Of a stretch of 64,000 bases of DNA, positions 11,525-22,995 are shown one piece after another (the first letter of the stretch is position 1; the number at the start of each line of letters is the position of its first letter). Source of the DNA: Talinum fruticosum (taxonomy: Eukaryota > Streptophyta > Magnoliopsida > Caryophyllales > Talinaceae). Made by a program: the position numbers and the translations under genes. The notes below the pieces were generated by a model. That model had not been told where the DNA came from and searched no databases. It was given only the letters and a program-made list of their open reading frames with translations. The DNA is taken from contig JAITYX010000049.1 in assembly GCA_021018815.1 (NCBI GenBank), positions 682,001 to 746,000 on the forward strand. Direction: 5' to 3'.

Positions 11525-11762
11525 CCGACGACGATAGAAGGTAGCGAGCGAGAGAGGAAGCCGACGATGGGATGGATAAGCGGGTCAACGACAAATAGGC
11601 GCTTCCCGTCGACCGGTAAAGGCGCCGACGAACGAGAAAGGAAGACGACAGGGGAGAACTTGAGAGAGACAGGGAGCAAGAAGCGAAGAGGAGTTCGGGA
11701 AGGAAGGAATTAAATGTCTACGCAAGAAACCAACCCCTCCCGAATTTTTTAAATTTTCTTTT
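10955..11762. other. Non-genic stretch with a (GA)n-rich core
   Basis: Flanking DNA between two LTR insertions. 11490-11530 is a GAGA run, and the region 11380-11715 has open frames on both strands that consist mostly of Ser/Leu or Arg/Glu low complexity. No recognisable protein. Confidence 0.5.
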
Positions 11763-13288
11763 TGAAGGTTTGCTCGGGGAGAGTCCGAGTCACCCTAGAG
11801 TTGGGGTGAATAGGGTGATAGGGAATTTTCGTGGAATCACACTCTTTTGCGCAAAGGTAAAGGGGAAGATAGATTCTAAGTCTATCAACCGGGTCGAAAA
11901 GCTTGGACTCGTAAAGCAATCAATCGAAAGAACAAGAGCGAGTAAGACTGTCCGAGTCTAGAATGAACTCGAGAGAGATAACACTTAGATTTTATGTGGA
12001 AACCCTCCTGGGGCGAGAAAACCACGGCCCGTGTCAATCCGGACACGAAGTCAAATCCACTATTTTGAGTCCACAAAATACCGTGAACTGACCGAACCCG
12101 AGTTGCTCCCTTAGACAACTCTATACAAGTTTTCCTATACTTAGAAGTTCTCTTATCTCGATCTAGTACTTCCTAGCTGAGATAACCCTTACAGCTAGGG
12201 ACAACTAAGCTGAGTTAACCTTTACAGCTTAGTCAAGGGACCTTACAAAGGATGTAAGAAGAGTTTGTAATTGAGTACAAGACCTTACAACTCGTAAAGT
12301 AATGAATTACAGAGTGGGAGTTGTAAGTTGAAGATTGAAAGTAAATACAATAACTTTGAGCAAGTATGTGTATAAGCAATATGTTCGGCAACCTTCAAGT
12401 CTTGTGAAGTGGCTTCTATTTATAGATAACCATGCAGAGTAGCCGTTATCTTCATCTCGCTGACCGAGAGTCTTCTCGTGACCGTTGATAGAGGCTTTCG
12501 AGTCACTCGGAAAGTATCCGTTGAAATATGAACGTTGAACAACGGTTTAACTCTCTTGGAAGTCCCAAAACCATTGGTAGTGTCTTGAAAAATAAGGTGG
12601 AAACCACCGTTAAGCATGGCGTTCCAGTTTTCCAGAATTGGAAACAGACGGCTTCGACACAATCTTCGAGACTCGGAGCAGGGAAGGTGAAAAGCCATGT
12701 CCGCTTGTGATTTGACGTTCGAAGCCGGCTACTTTTGTAGTTTGAAAAGGTGTATCCTCGAATGAATAACCTACAAAAGTAAATCAATTCTGGTTCTCAA
12801 AGTATAAAATACTTTGGTCCAAAGTTAGACACGAGATAATAAAATAATTATGATAATTAAGCAGCTGATTATCCGAGTCGAAATGAAATGGAATTTTCCG
12901 AGTCCAATATCCATGATACTCAAAATTCCATCCGACTTTGTCTAAGCGATAGAACAAGTTCCATAAAGAATATCGAGTGAGATAACTTGACATAGACTAA
13001 GTGTAAAACAGACTAAAGATATTGACTCTAACAAAAATAGAGCTTGTAATCGGAAGTAAGACTCGAGTGAGAATAGACTCGGAACAAAGAGCCACTTTTC
13101 CGAGTCTAAACCGGATAAGCAATAAATGTACTAAGTGAAAGCCGTATCACTCGGAAAGATACTCTTTTACCGGAAGAGGTTTCGCGATACCGAGAATGCC
13201 TTGAAATCAAAACTCTAAAAGCATGGGGTTGTTTATACCGACTTGTTTAATGCAACTCGAAAGGCGTTGAGAACTGTCCGAGTCTTCA
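11763..13288 (-). repeat. 3' LTR of the SIRE-like element
   Basis: 1,526 bp, TGAAGACTCGG at the 13288 end to CAAACCTTCA at the 11763 end. TATA box CTATAAATAG at 12416-12425, minus strand. It is bordered outside by CTTTT and inside by the polypurine tract. Confidence 0.92.
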
Positions 13289-13301
13289 ATCTCCCCTTTT
13301 T
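13289..13301 (-). other. Polypurine tract
   Basis: The minus strand reads AAAAAGGGGAGAT immediately before the 3' LTR terminus. This is the expected plus-strand primer of reverse transcription. Confidence 0.85.
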
Positions 13302-13719
13302 GATGAAAGGCATTCCATACTTAAACAGGAATTTTGTCGAGAGAAAAAAATGATTCTAAGTAGTTTGCGCATGAGTAGGGCATACTCAATGAATCGGAGC
13401 AATGCTTAAGATTATCGAGAGAAGGAAAAAATACAAGTATGCTTTAAGTTATTAGCAATAACTCAAAAAATAAAGCGAGGCAAAACCGAACACGGAAGAT
13501 AATAATGAAATGCATTAATCCATTAAAATTTCAAAAAGGGTGGAAAAACTCCCCTAAACAAGACAACCAGTTTCTAACTCTATTTCTCCCCCTTGCCTTT
13601 CAGAAAAAAAAATACAACAAGAAAAGAAAGGGAGAAAAAGAACAAATAATACAACCGAGATGTCCGGACAAAAAAATTTTAGAAAGAGGAAAATTCGGAG
13701 ACACCGAGAAATTGTGACT

Positions 13720-15333
13720 CGGTGCATGGCTCCTACGAGGGAGGGGGATTTCGAGTGGAGGCGGAGGTGCGCCGGCGCCGATAAGATCTTGACGATGTGC
13801 TTGAGCGCGGCGAGGGAGAACAGGGAGAATCGTCGGGGCTCGGCTACGAGAGGCCGACCCGGAGAAAGTGGATCGAGGGGTTCTTCCCTAGGGACCTCGG
13901 TGGTTGGAGGCGGCCTGCTCTGTCCGACCCGCTGGAGGAGCGAGGTCTTCGACCCACTCGAGGCTAGCTGTCCGAGCCGAGTACTGACGATTTGAGCTTG
14001 GGGAGCGATCGACCCTCAGCGGTTGCCACGGCCTCTTCTTCCCTTTGCCCGGAAGGGCCTGCCTCGCCCGCAGGTTCCTCGGCATCTTCTGCTGCATCTG
14101 CAGCCTTCTTCCTCTTCTTCCTCATCCCCGCTATCCGAGGAGGTCGGACTCAGGCTCGAAGAAGCTTCGAGCGCGTCCGAGTCATCCCGGTCTCGAGCCG
14201 CCTTGGACCGTCTCTCTTGGAGGAGCTCGGCCAGCTCCTTCGCTCCTTAACCAGCTCCCTCATCTCAAGAACGAGAGACTGCTGCTCTCGGATTTGGAAC
14301 TGACCGATCTTTTGGTTGATGGTCGGACCTTGGAGGACGGATTTGAAAGCCCCGAGCATGTCTCCGAATTCGGAAGACACGGAGCCGATCTTGTCCATGA
14401 AAGCAGGGACAAGAGGGCGGAGAGAGATTTGGAAGCACCTGAGGTGGAGGCACCACCAGGTGTAAAGGGAAGAGGGAGAGGGGCTGATTTCGAGTCCGAG
14501 GAGGAGAGGGAGGCCTCGGCTGCGAGTTGTGAACCCGGACACCGGGGTCGGTTTCTGGTATCCGTACCCCTGAAGTTCCTTCTTGCCGACCACAATGGCT
14601 ACCTTAGACACCGCGTTAGGGTTAGAGGGAAGAGGAACTTGAAATTGTTTGAAGACAAGGGTCGAAGAGCACCGAAAGGAAGGGAGTTGTTCTTCTTGGA
14701 TTGGAGTTGAGCTGGCACGGCTACCATCCGCTCAATGATGGAAGGGAAGAGGTCTACTTCGTATCCCTCGAGGATGTCGAAGAGAGCTTTGAGGTGCTTG
14801 GAGTTGGGGTTCTCCTTGTCTGGAATGCTTGTGAGAAGAAGGTTCTCATCAGCGAAAGCACTGAAGGCGAGCTTCGACTTCAGCCGAGTCACGAAAAGTT
14901 TTTCCTGGACCTAGGGAATTCTTTTGCATATTTTTCAAAGAAGTCGTCGGTGACTTCGAGTGAAAGGGATAGGATTGCTGTTCAAGAAAAGAGAAGAGAC
15001 TTTGAACAGGCGGTGGAGGAGAGAGGTGTTGATGCGAACAGTAATGTTCTAAACCCTAGAGGTTAGAACATTTTCGGAGTGGGTGAGGTGAGCATAGAAC
15101 TCGAAACGAGTTCGGGATAGATGAACTCGCTGAAACATAGGAAGTAGTATACTCCGTGGTTTGGATGTTGGACAACCAAGAAAATTTGGTTGTTGGAAAG
15201 AATTTGTCATCCAGCGCAAGATGCTTTGGGTGACAACGGATTTGGAAGGGGTTGAGCTTTCCGGCTTGTTGGTGCGAGACTTTTTGGAAGAGGGAGAAAC
15301 CCGGAAGTCGGGATGGTTTCCTCGTTTAGGCAT
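13720..15333 (-). pseudogene. Third reading frame (env-like/extra ORF) of the SIRE-like element, frameshifted
   Basis: It begins with ATG at 15331-15333 giving MPKRGNHPDFRVSPSSKKSR, a basic, serine-rich start. It continues with SKPRSILLPMF and RFEFYAHLTHSENVLTSRV, a layout reminiscent of the plant-transposon protein family found after pol in SIRE elements. Later fragments in other frames include FADENLLLTSIPDKENPNSK (14892 downward), a stretch around MVAVPAQLQSKKN, and a charged, possibly coiled-coil C-terminal part near 14400-14150. At least two frameshifts are needed to read through. The region is more GC-rich than its surroundings. Function is unknown. Older literature calls this position env-like, but I see no clear signal peptide or membrane anchor. 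The opposite-strand open frame at 14045-14710 is its shadow. Confidence 0.6.
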
Positions 15334-15971
15334 TGTGAGAGAAGGAGAGAAAAGATGAAACTTTTCGAGTAAGAAAGAGAGGAGGTGTAGAAGAGAAGAA
15401 AAATGAAAGTGAAAATGGAGAGGGAAGAGATGAGAGCAGTAGTAACTTACGAGAGAGAGAGAGCTTCTTCGATGCTTGTAGACGATCAAGAGTCACTGTT
15501 CACGTAGTAATCTTCCGCGAGAAGTTTTCTTTTGAGAGAGATGGAGTTTAGAATACCGAGATGAAGATGGATAGACGTTATTTATAGAAAAATAAGCGCG
15601 CCCGTCAACTATCCGTTAAGTATAACTCCGTTCGACTCGGCTTGTCCATCAGTCACCAAAGACCGGTGTGACGGTTCTCTTCAACGGTTGAGATACCAGC
15701 GGTTAGAAATCTATGGCTAAGATCCGATCGCGGTGTTCGAGAGAGAGAGAGAAAAGATTTTGAAAATATAATCCGAAACTCTCCACTTGTTCTAGAGATA
15801 GTTTCGAAAATTTGATGTCCAAGTTTTTTACGTCCGAGTTTGACTCGAAAGGTTTCGAGTGACTCGAAACACGAAATAACTATCAACCCAGTATCACTGA
15901 ATCAACTGAACTAATTGTTATTAACACGGAAAGCACATAGCACGGAATTAAGCAACAAAGATAGTACGTAA

Positions 15972-17432
15972 TTAAGCATTTAACATACCAAGCTCATTCC
16001 GGATAAAACAAAACCGATCTTCACCAAGAGGCTTAGTAAAGATATCAGCTAATTGAAGATTAGTAGGAATGAACTCAAGTGCAATATCACCTTTTTTGAG
16101 TGATCGCGTAAGAAGTGATACCCGACCTCAATGTGCTTTGTTTTTTAGTGCTTGGACAGGATTATTGGTGATACCGATTGCGCTTTGGTTGTCACACTTG
16201 ATTGGAACTAAGTTGAGAAATAATCCAAGATCCTAGAAGTGTTGTTTTATCCAAAGAATCCGAGCGTAACAAGCTCCAGTGGCAATATATTCAGCTTCCG
16301 CGATCGATAGAGCTACCGAGTTACGCTTCTTTAAGTGCCAAGATATTAGGGATTGACCCAGAAATTGGCAAGCTCCAAATGTGCTCTTTCGATCAACTTT
16401 GTATCCTGCGTGAGTCCGCGTCCGAGTATCCAGATCGAGTCGGTTACGAGTCTCCGGAATACCACGGACCTAAATTCCGAGTGCCTGCAAGATATCTCGA
16501 ATATTCTCTTCACCGCGAGTGAGATGTGATTCTTTTGGATTAGCTTGAAATCTTGCGCATAAACAAACACTGAACATTATATCTGGCCTGCTTGAAGTAA
16601 GATATAGCAAAGATCCAATCATACCTCAATAGAGTTTCGATCTATTGCTTTACCTTTGTCATCCGAGTCAAGCTTTATACTCGTTGCTCATGGAAGTAGA
16701 TGCTTGCTTTGCATCTTGAAGTTTGTATTTCTTCAGCAGTTCCTTGGTGTACTTTGATTAATGAACAAAGATTCCATCTTTGTCTTGTTTGATTTGCAAC
16801 CCAAGGAAGAAATTGAGTTCTCCCATCATACTCATTTGGAATTCTTGACTCATCAACTCGGAAAATTCTCGGCACGTAAATTCATTAGTAGCACCAAAAA
16901 TGATATCATCAACATAGATTTGAACTATAAGGAAATCTTTCCCTTTGGTCTTTATGAAGAGAGTCTTGTCGATCCGACCTCTTTTAAAATCATTTTGGAC
17001 CAAGAAGCTACTCGAGTCTTTCATACCAAGCTCGAGGGGCTTGTTTAAGACCATAGAGAGCCTTTTGAAGTTTGAAAACATGATTTGGAAATTCCGAGTT
17101 TTCAAAACCAGGAGGCTGCTCGACATAAACTTCTTCTTCAATAAAACCATTGAGAAAGGCACACTTAACATCCATTTGATATAATTTAATATGCATGCTT
17201 GGATGCAAATGCCAACAGATATTCTAATAGCTTCGATTCTAGCTACTGGTGGAAAGGTTTCCCCACAATTAATTCCTTCTTCTTGATTATATCCCCGAGC
17301 CACAAGTCTAGCCTTGTTTCGACTACCACTCGCACCCTCATCCAGTTTGTTCTTGAAAACCCATTTGGTTCCTATAACCGGGTGGTCGGAAGGTCGGTTG
17401 GTCGAGTCCGGACTTGGTTTCTCTCGAATTGA
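15972..17432 (-). pseudogene. Reverse transcriptase and RNase H of the SIRE-like element
   Basis: On the minus strand, RT starts around [20 protein letters not shown] (17303 downward). A middle piece is in another frame ([20 protein letters not shown], 17208-17008), then [12 protein letters not shown] with the catalytic YVDD at 16905-16916, then FFLGLQIKQ. RNase H follows in fragments, with SIAEAEYIATGACYARI, IKCDNQSAIGITNNPVQ and QLADIFTKPLGEDRF, ending in a stop at 15972-15974. These are standard Copia landmarks. The catalytic YVDD is intact, but at least two frameshifts in RT and others before RNase H make it non-functional. Confidence 0.92.
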
Positions 17433-17471
17433 TTAAGTTCCTCTTGCATGGCCTCTACCCATTCAGGTTCA

Positions 17472-18608
17472 TTAAGGGCCTCTAGTACATTTTTGGGTTC
17501 GAGTTAATGAAATGAATGCAGTGAATGCACATAGATTGTGAAGAGAGGAACGAGTTCTTACTCCACTGTTGATATCGTAAATGATGTTTTCTTGGGGATG
17601 ACTGGAAGTAAATTTGAATGCTTTACCAGTTCTTTGATTCACCGGGTTTGTGGCCTGAACCGCTTGATCTTCAGGAGCTTGTTCCGAGTGATCCCCTTCA
17701 TTGACTTGTTCGTTCGAGCCAACTCTTGAACTGTAGTTTCCTCGTTCGAGTGACTTGATTCCGAGTAGGTTGAGTCCGAGTCTTTGTAGTCTCGACTTCA
17801 TCATCATCTCTACCGAGTTTCGATTCGAGTATGATGATTCACTTGGCTTCTCCTGTTCACACTCATTAAACACTACGTGGAAGCTTTCTTCCACTTTGTT
17901 AGTTCGATTATTGAAAATGCGATAAGCTTTGCTATGAGAGGAGTAACCCGGAAAAATACCTTCGTCCGACCGAGCATCAAACTTGGTCGGATGATCCTTA
18001 CCATTGTTGTGAATGAAGCACTTACATCCGAATGGTCCGAAATAGGAAATATTTGGCTTCTTCCCTTTGTAGAGCTCATAAGGTGTTTTCTTTAGAATGG
18101 GTCCGATAAGGCATCTGTTTAGAGTGTAGTTGGCTGTGTTCACTTGCTCTCGCCTGAAAATAGTAAGGCAAGTTGTGCTCAATCATCATCGTCCTTGCTA
18201 TTTCTTCAAGGGTTCTGTTCTTTCTCTCTACCACTCCATTCTGTTGAGGAGTTTTGGGTGCTAAGAAGTTGTGGGAGATTCCATTCGATCGCAAAACTAC
18301 GAGAATTTTGAGTAGTCGAACTCCCTTCCATGGTTAGTTCGAATCCTCCGGATCCGAGTCCGAGACTCAACTTGAATTTTTCTGTAGAGCTTGCTGAACT
18401 CCTTGAAAGCTTCATTTTTGTGCTTAAGAAAACACACCCAGGTAAATCGTGAACAATCATTAATAATGACAAGTATGTAAGATTTACCTCCGAGACTCTT
18501 CACAGGGATTTCACCACATAAGTCCATATGCGATAATTCAAGTACTTTGGATGTGGAAACTGTCTTAAGAGATTTGAATGAAGATCCGACTTGTTTCCCT
18601 CGGTGCAT
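17472..18608 (-). pseudogene. Integrase of the SIRE-like element, catalytic Asp changed to Asn
   Basis: Minus-strand frames give KTVSTSKVLELSHMDLCGE, with the first catalytic Asp in HMDLCG, then GGKSYILVIINDCSRFTWV. Next comes IRTNHGREF, where the family usually has Asp in place of Asn (codon AAC, plus-strand positions 18333-18335), then PQQNGVVERKNRTLEE with the catalytic Glu. The C-terminal part KKTPYELYKGKKPNISYFG and GCKCFIHNN (from 18105 downward) is the usual Copia linker. Frameshifts separate the core from the tail. The Asp-to-Asn change would be expected to inactivate DDE chemistry. Confidence 0.9.
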
Positions 18609-18813
18609 GCTTCACATACTTTGTCTTTCTCAAAAACACAGCTTAGGTAAACCCCTAACTAAACCATTAGATGCCAATTTCTTGATAGTATGCATGCTAA
18701 TATGGCCTAGTCTACGATGCCAGGACCAAGAGTCATCATGAAGAGATGCTTTTAAACGAGATAAGTTCCGACTTGGGTCGGAAAGTGGGATGATGTATGT
18801 ATTACCCGATCTC

Positions 18814-19150
18814 TTACCGATCTCTTACCGAAAGCTTGATCTCTTTGGTAGAGACATCGAAATAGTGCAATTGGTCTCGAGTGAATCTTACCTCTTGACC
18901 TTTGTCACATAGTTGAGAGATGCTGAGCAGATTATATTTCAATCCCTTGACAAGATAGACTGGATTGACCAGATTTCTTCCTTTTCCAATCTTACCAATC
19001 CCCACGATCTTGCCCTTGCTATCATCTCCAAATGTGACTTTTCCTCCTTTATGTCCTGCTCAACTCGGAAAAGAGTCCCGCATCTCCCGACATATGGCGT
19101 GAACATCCACCGTCAAGGTGCCGGTGTCCTTTTGATCTCTTCCGAGTGAC
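18814..19150 (-). pseudogene. Protease and gag-pre-integrase region of the SIRE-like element
   Basis: The minus strand reads LDGGCSRHMSGDAGLFSEL around 19120-19065. Copia proteases normally have Asp-Ser/Thr-Gly here, whereas this copy has Asp-Gly-Gly (codons at 19106-19114). After a frameshift and stop, MGIGKIGKGRNLVNPVYLV and GLKYNLLSISQLCDKGQEV (19005-18814) match the gag-pre-integrase domain. Protease activity is therefore doubtful even without the frameshift. Confidence 0.85.
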
Positions 19151-19169
19151 CCGCAAAACAAAGAGAATC

Positions 19170-20982
19170 TAACCCTTCTCACTTCCTCTAACGAACCCAG
19201 TAACATTTTTTACTGTGGTCCTTTTCCGAGGAAGAAGGTGTTTTGGAACCCGCATTTGAATAACTTTGGGTTTTGTCCGATTCTCGAGTCTTCCTCTCGG
19301 AGAACCGAGTCCGTGTCTCTTTCTTTTTGAAAACCTTTCCTTTTGAAACAGGAGAGTATGGTTTCTTTTTGTAAACAGTTCTGGGCTTAGTCCTTCTTTC
19401 ATTTCGGTGAATGGGACCATGCTCAGCTTTCCCGAACTTCACGGCTCTGGAGTCATTTTTAAACAGCTTCCGAGTAGGAATTTGATTCCTCTTCTCCATT
19501 GAAACCAAGACCTTCTTTTCGAAAGGAGACACACTTGTGATCCTAAGAGCATGTCAAAGTTTTTCCGACCTTGAGTAAATTTTAAAATCAGATCTTGAGA
19601 CTCGGTGAGCTTCGTTTTAGTTGCTCATTTTCTTTCCTGAGTAACTCGGACTCAGCCTCATTAGCTTGAGTACTAGTCTTGAGTTCTCTCGAGTGTGAGT
19701 CTCAATTTTTCCAATTCGTTTTTCAAAGAGTTGCTCTCGGATGAAATTGACTCAAGTTGTTCTTTGAAATGAGAAGAATCGGAATTGGACTTTTCTTCCA
19801 AAGTAAAAATGTATTTAGCTAAATCAACTTTGGAGAATTTGAGGAAGTAATTTATTACCTCTTGAGGATCGGTTTCCTCATTGTTCGAGTCCGAGTCCGA
19901 CTCTCTTTCGGCTTCCGAGTCGAGATTGCCATCGGACACTTTGAGTCATCCGAGTCCTCGTCATCTTCGATGAGTCCTCATCGCTCCATGTTGCCATCAT
20001 GGCCTTTTTCTTCTTCCTGTCCCTTTTTCTTTTTGGACGAGTCCTTGACTATGTGGTCTTCTGTCGCCACATTCAAAACATCCAGAATTCTTAGACAAAG
20101 ATAACTTTGAAGGAGAAGAAAACTTACCTTTTCTATCTCTCTTGTCTTTCTTGTAGAATTCTTCTTTTGGTCTTTTGTCCCATCCTTTATGCTTCATCAT
20201 TCTCTTGAAACCTCTTGCAATGAGTGCTATGGGATCGTCTTACGAGTCGGAAGAGCTCGGACTTGCTTCTTTGGATTCTAAGGCTTTAAGCGCAATGTTC
20301 CTTTTGGTAGTACCCTCAGCATCTTCTTCTTCCAGATGTATTTCATGCGTTAGAAGCTTTCCGATGAGCTCGTCCGGCTTCAAGAGTGAAAGGTTCCGAG
20401 CCTCTTCTATGGCGAGTCACTTTCGGACCCCATCGTCTCTTGGGTAGGCTTCGAGAATTTTCCGGCACATTTCTTCATGGGAGATTTTCTTTCCTAGAGA
20501 TTTGAGATTGTTGGTGATCTCGGTGAAGCGAATGAACATCCGAGTAATGTTCTCCTCTGGCTCCATTTTGAAAAGCTCATATTTATGAAGATACCGACCG
20601 ATCTTCACTTGTCTCACCTCGACTTGTACCTTCGTAGGTGTTGATCAAGGTATCCCACACCTCTTTAACAGAGTCACGAGCAAAGACTCGATTGTATTCT
20701 TCCGAGCTTATGGCGCACATAAGGATGTTTATGGCTTTGAAATTCTTTCGAACTTCTCTCGCCTGCTGGTGTGAACTCGGCCTTTGTCTTGGGAAGGATT
20801 CCAAGTCATCTGTCTTCGTTGGAATATAGTTTCCTTGTTGTATGATTTCCCATACCTCTTCATCATGATCCATGAGGAAATATTCTATAAGCTTCTTCCA
20901 AGTGCCCAAAGTTTGATCCTTTGAATTTTGGTGGCCTGTTGGAAGATCTTCCTTCGTTGAACTATCCAGGTGTTACGAGCCA
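19170..20982 (-). pseudogene. gag of the SIRE-like element
   Basis: After an ATG at 20982 (MARNTW) the frame is broken. The gag core then reads DHDEEVWEIIQQGNYIPTK, AINILMCAISSEEYNRVF and KEVWDTLINTYEGT (20909 downward), then KIGRYLHKYELFKMEPEENI and EEMCRKILEAYPRD (20617-20417). A zinc-knuckle start, CFECGDRRPH, lies near 20095-20040 but its last cysteine is missing. A charged segment with LAKYIFTLEEKSNSDSS (19939-19673) is probably coiled coil, and a Lys/Arg-rich tail spans 19532-19170. Frameshifts separate these pieces. This gag type is long, as is usual for SIRE/Maximus elements. Confidence 0.88.
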
Positions 20983-21028
20983 TTTGATCTTTAAACCTTT
21001 GGATTGTTAGATCCTTTCCGAAAGGCAA

Positions 21029-21040
21029 GGCTCGATACCA
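21029..21040 (-). other. Primer-binding site (initiator Met tRNA type)
   Basis: The minus strand reads TGGTATCGAGCC two bases inside the 5' LTR. The usual Copia site is TGGTATCAGAGCC, and one A is missing here. Confidence 0.85.
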
Positions 21041-21042
21041 AT

Positions 21043-22571
21043 TAAAGGTTTGCTCGGGGAGAGTCCGAGTCACCCTATAGATGGGGTGAATAGGGTGATA
21101 GGGAATTTTCGTGGAATCACACTCTTTTGCGCAGAGGTAAAGGGGAAGATAGCTTCGAGTCTATCAACTGGGTCGAAAAGCTTTGACTCGTAAAGCAATC
21201 AATCGAAAGAACAAGAGCGAGTAAGACCGTCCGAGTCTAGAATGAACTCGGAGAGATAACACTTAGATTTTACGTGGAAACCCTCCTGGGGCAGAAAACC
21301 ACGGCCCGTGTCAATCCGGACACGAAGTCAAATCCACTATTTTGAGTCCACAAAATACCGTGAACCGATCGAACCCGAGTTGCTCCCTTAGACAACTCTA
21401 TACAAGTTTTCCTATACTCGAAGTTCCCTTATCCGATCTAGTACTTCCTAACCGAGATAACCCTTACAGCTAGGGACAACTAAGCTGAGTTAACCTTTAC
21501 TGACTTAGTCAAGGGACCTTACAAAGGATGTAAGAAGAGTTTGTAATCGAGTACAAGACCTTACAACTCGTAAAGTAATGAATTACGAGTGGGAGTTGTA
21601 AGTTGAAGATTGAAAGTAAATACAATAACTTTGAGCAAGTATGTGTATAAGCAATATGTTCGGCAACCTTCAAGTCTTGTGAAGTGGCTTCTATTTATAG
21701 ATAACCATGCGAGTAGCCGTTATCTTCATCTCGCGACCGAGAGTCTTCCGTGACGGTTGATAGAGGCTTCCTGAGTCACTCGGAAAGTATCCGTTGAAAT
21801 ATGAACGTTGAACAACGGTTTAACTCTCTTGGAAGTCCCAAAACCATTGGTAGTGTCTTGAAAAATAAGGTGGAAACCACCGCTAAGCTTAGCGTTCCAG
21901 TTTTCCAGAATTGAAAATGCAGACGACTTCCGACACAATCTTCGGGACTCGGAGCGAGGGAAGGTGAAAAGCCATGTATGCTTGGTGATTTGACGTTCTA
22001 AAGCCGGCTACTTTTGTAGTTTGAAAAAGGTGTATCCTCGAATGAATAACCTACAAAAGTAAATCAATTCTGGTTCTCAAAGTATAAAATACTTTGGTCC
22101 AAAGTTAGACACGAGACAATAAAATAATTATGATAATTAAGCAGCTGATTATCCGAGTCGGAAATGAAATGGAATTTTACGAGTCCAATATCCATGATAC
22201 TCAAAATTCCATCCGACTTTGTCTAAGCGATAGAACAAGTTCCATAAAGAATATCGAGTGAGATAACTTGACATAGACTAAGTGTAAAACAGACTAAAGA
22301 TATTGACTCTAACAAAAATAGAGCTTGTAATCGGAAGTAAGATTACGAGTGAGAATAGACTCGGAACAAAGAGCCACTTTTCCGAGTCTAAAATAGATAA
22401 GTAATAAATGTACTAAGTGAAAGCCGTATCACTCGTAAAGATACTCTTTTACCGGAAGAGGTTTCGCGATACCGAGAATGCCTTGAAATCAAAACTCTAA
22501 AAGCATGGGGTTGTTTATACCGACTTGTTTAGTGCAACTCGGAAAAGCGTTGAGAACTGTCCGAGTCTTCA
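21043..22571 (-). repeat. 5' LTR of the SIRE-like element
   Basis: 1,529 bp. The outer end TGAAGACTCGGACA adjoins CTTTT at 22572. The inner end reads CAAACCTTTA instead of CAAACCTTCA. It is nearly the same as the 3' LTR over the stretches compared by eye. Confidence 0.92.
21691..21700 (-). promoter_or_regulatory. TATA box of the 5' LTR
   Basis: CTATAAATAG on the minus strand, conserved in all four SIRE-type LTRs of the window. It would drive transcription toward lower coordinates. Confidence 0.65.
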
Positions 22572-22680
22572 CTTTTTTGTTGCTTAAAAACACGATTTTA
22601 ATTTCTATCGTTGGATTAAAAATGGACGACTGAGATGTTTGTTGCTTACCTAATATTTGGTGTTTACCTATAAGGCTGCT

Positions 22681-22765
22681 GTAGTATTTTTTTATTGTAT
22701 TAGAATATTACTACTTCTAATACAATATGGAAGTAGTAATATTCTAATACAAAAAAAAATACTAC
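22681..22765. repeat. Foldback hairpin, 37/36-nt arms, 12-nt loop
   Basis: The arm at 22681-22717 (starting GTAGTATTTTTTTATTG) is the reverse complement of 22730-22765 except for one base missing in the T/A run. The loop is 22718-22729. Weak complementarity continues outward (GGCTGC on the left and GCTGCC on the right). It sits just beyond the right flank of the SIRE-like insertion. Confidence 0.9.
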
Positions 22766-22950
22766 AGAAGCTGCCACGATGATTGTAAAGATATTAAATC
22801 AGGCTGGACTAGTAGTATTTTTGTCTCCTGCCCTCTTCCACGAAATTGAATGATTCGCATCGGCATTGTTTGTTGAATTGTTGCTTCTTATTTATTTTCT
22901 TGGCACTTTTGTGTCTATTTACTATATTTTGGCCAAAAAAAAAACTATCT

Positions 22951-22952
<2 letters not shown>

Positions 22953-22990
<38 letters not shown>
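22953..22990. repeat. (AT)n microsatellite
   Basis: About 19 AT dinucleotides. Confidence 0.97.

Positions 22991-22995
<5 letters not shown>

Larger units (their letters stand above)
11763..22571 (-). mobile_element. Complete SIRE/Maximus-like Copia retrotransposon, coding-defective
   Basis: 10,809 bp on the minus strand with target duplication CTTTT at 11758-11762 and 22572-22576. It has two LTRs of about 1.53 kb, a primer-binding site next to the 5' LTR, a polypurine tract next to the 3' LTR, and the domain order gag, protease, integrase, RT, RNase H, then a third reading frame between pol and the 3' LTR. That extra downstream ORF and the large size are typical of the SIRE/Maximus lineage. 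The two LTRs are very similar by eye, implying a fairly recent insertion. All reading frames carry stops or frameshifts. Confidence 0.93.

Noticed and set aside
11275..11679. 134-codon minus-strand frame
   Set aside because: It is carried by a (GA/CT) run giving Ser-Leu repeats, and the opposite strand is equally open.
14045..14710. 221-codon plus-strand open frame
   Set aside because: It overlaps the minus-strand third ORF of the SIRE-like element, whose sense-strand order and start fit better. The plus frame has no recognisable domain.
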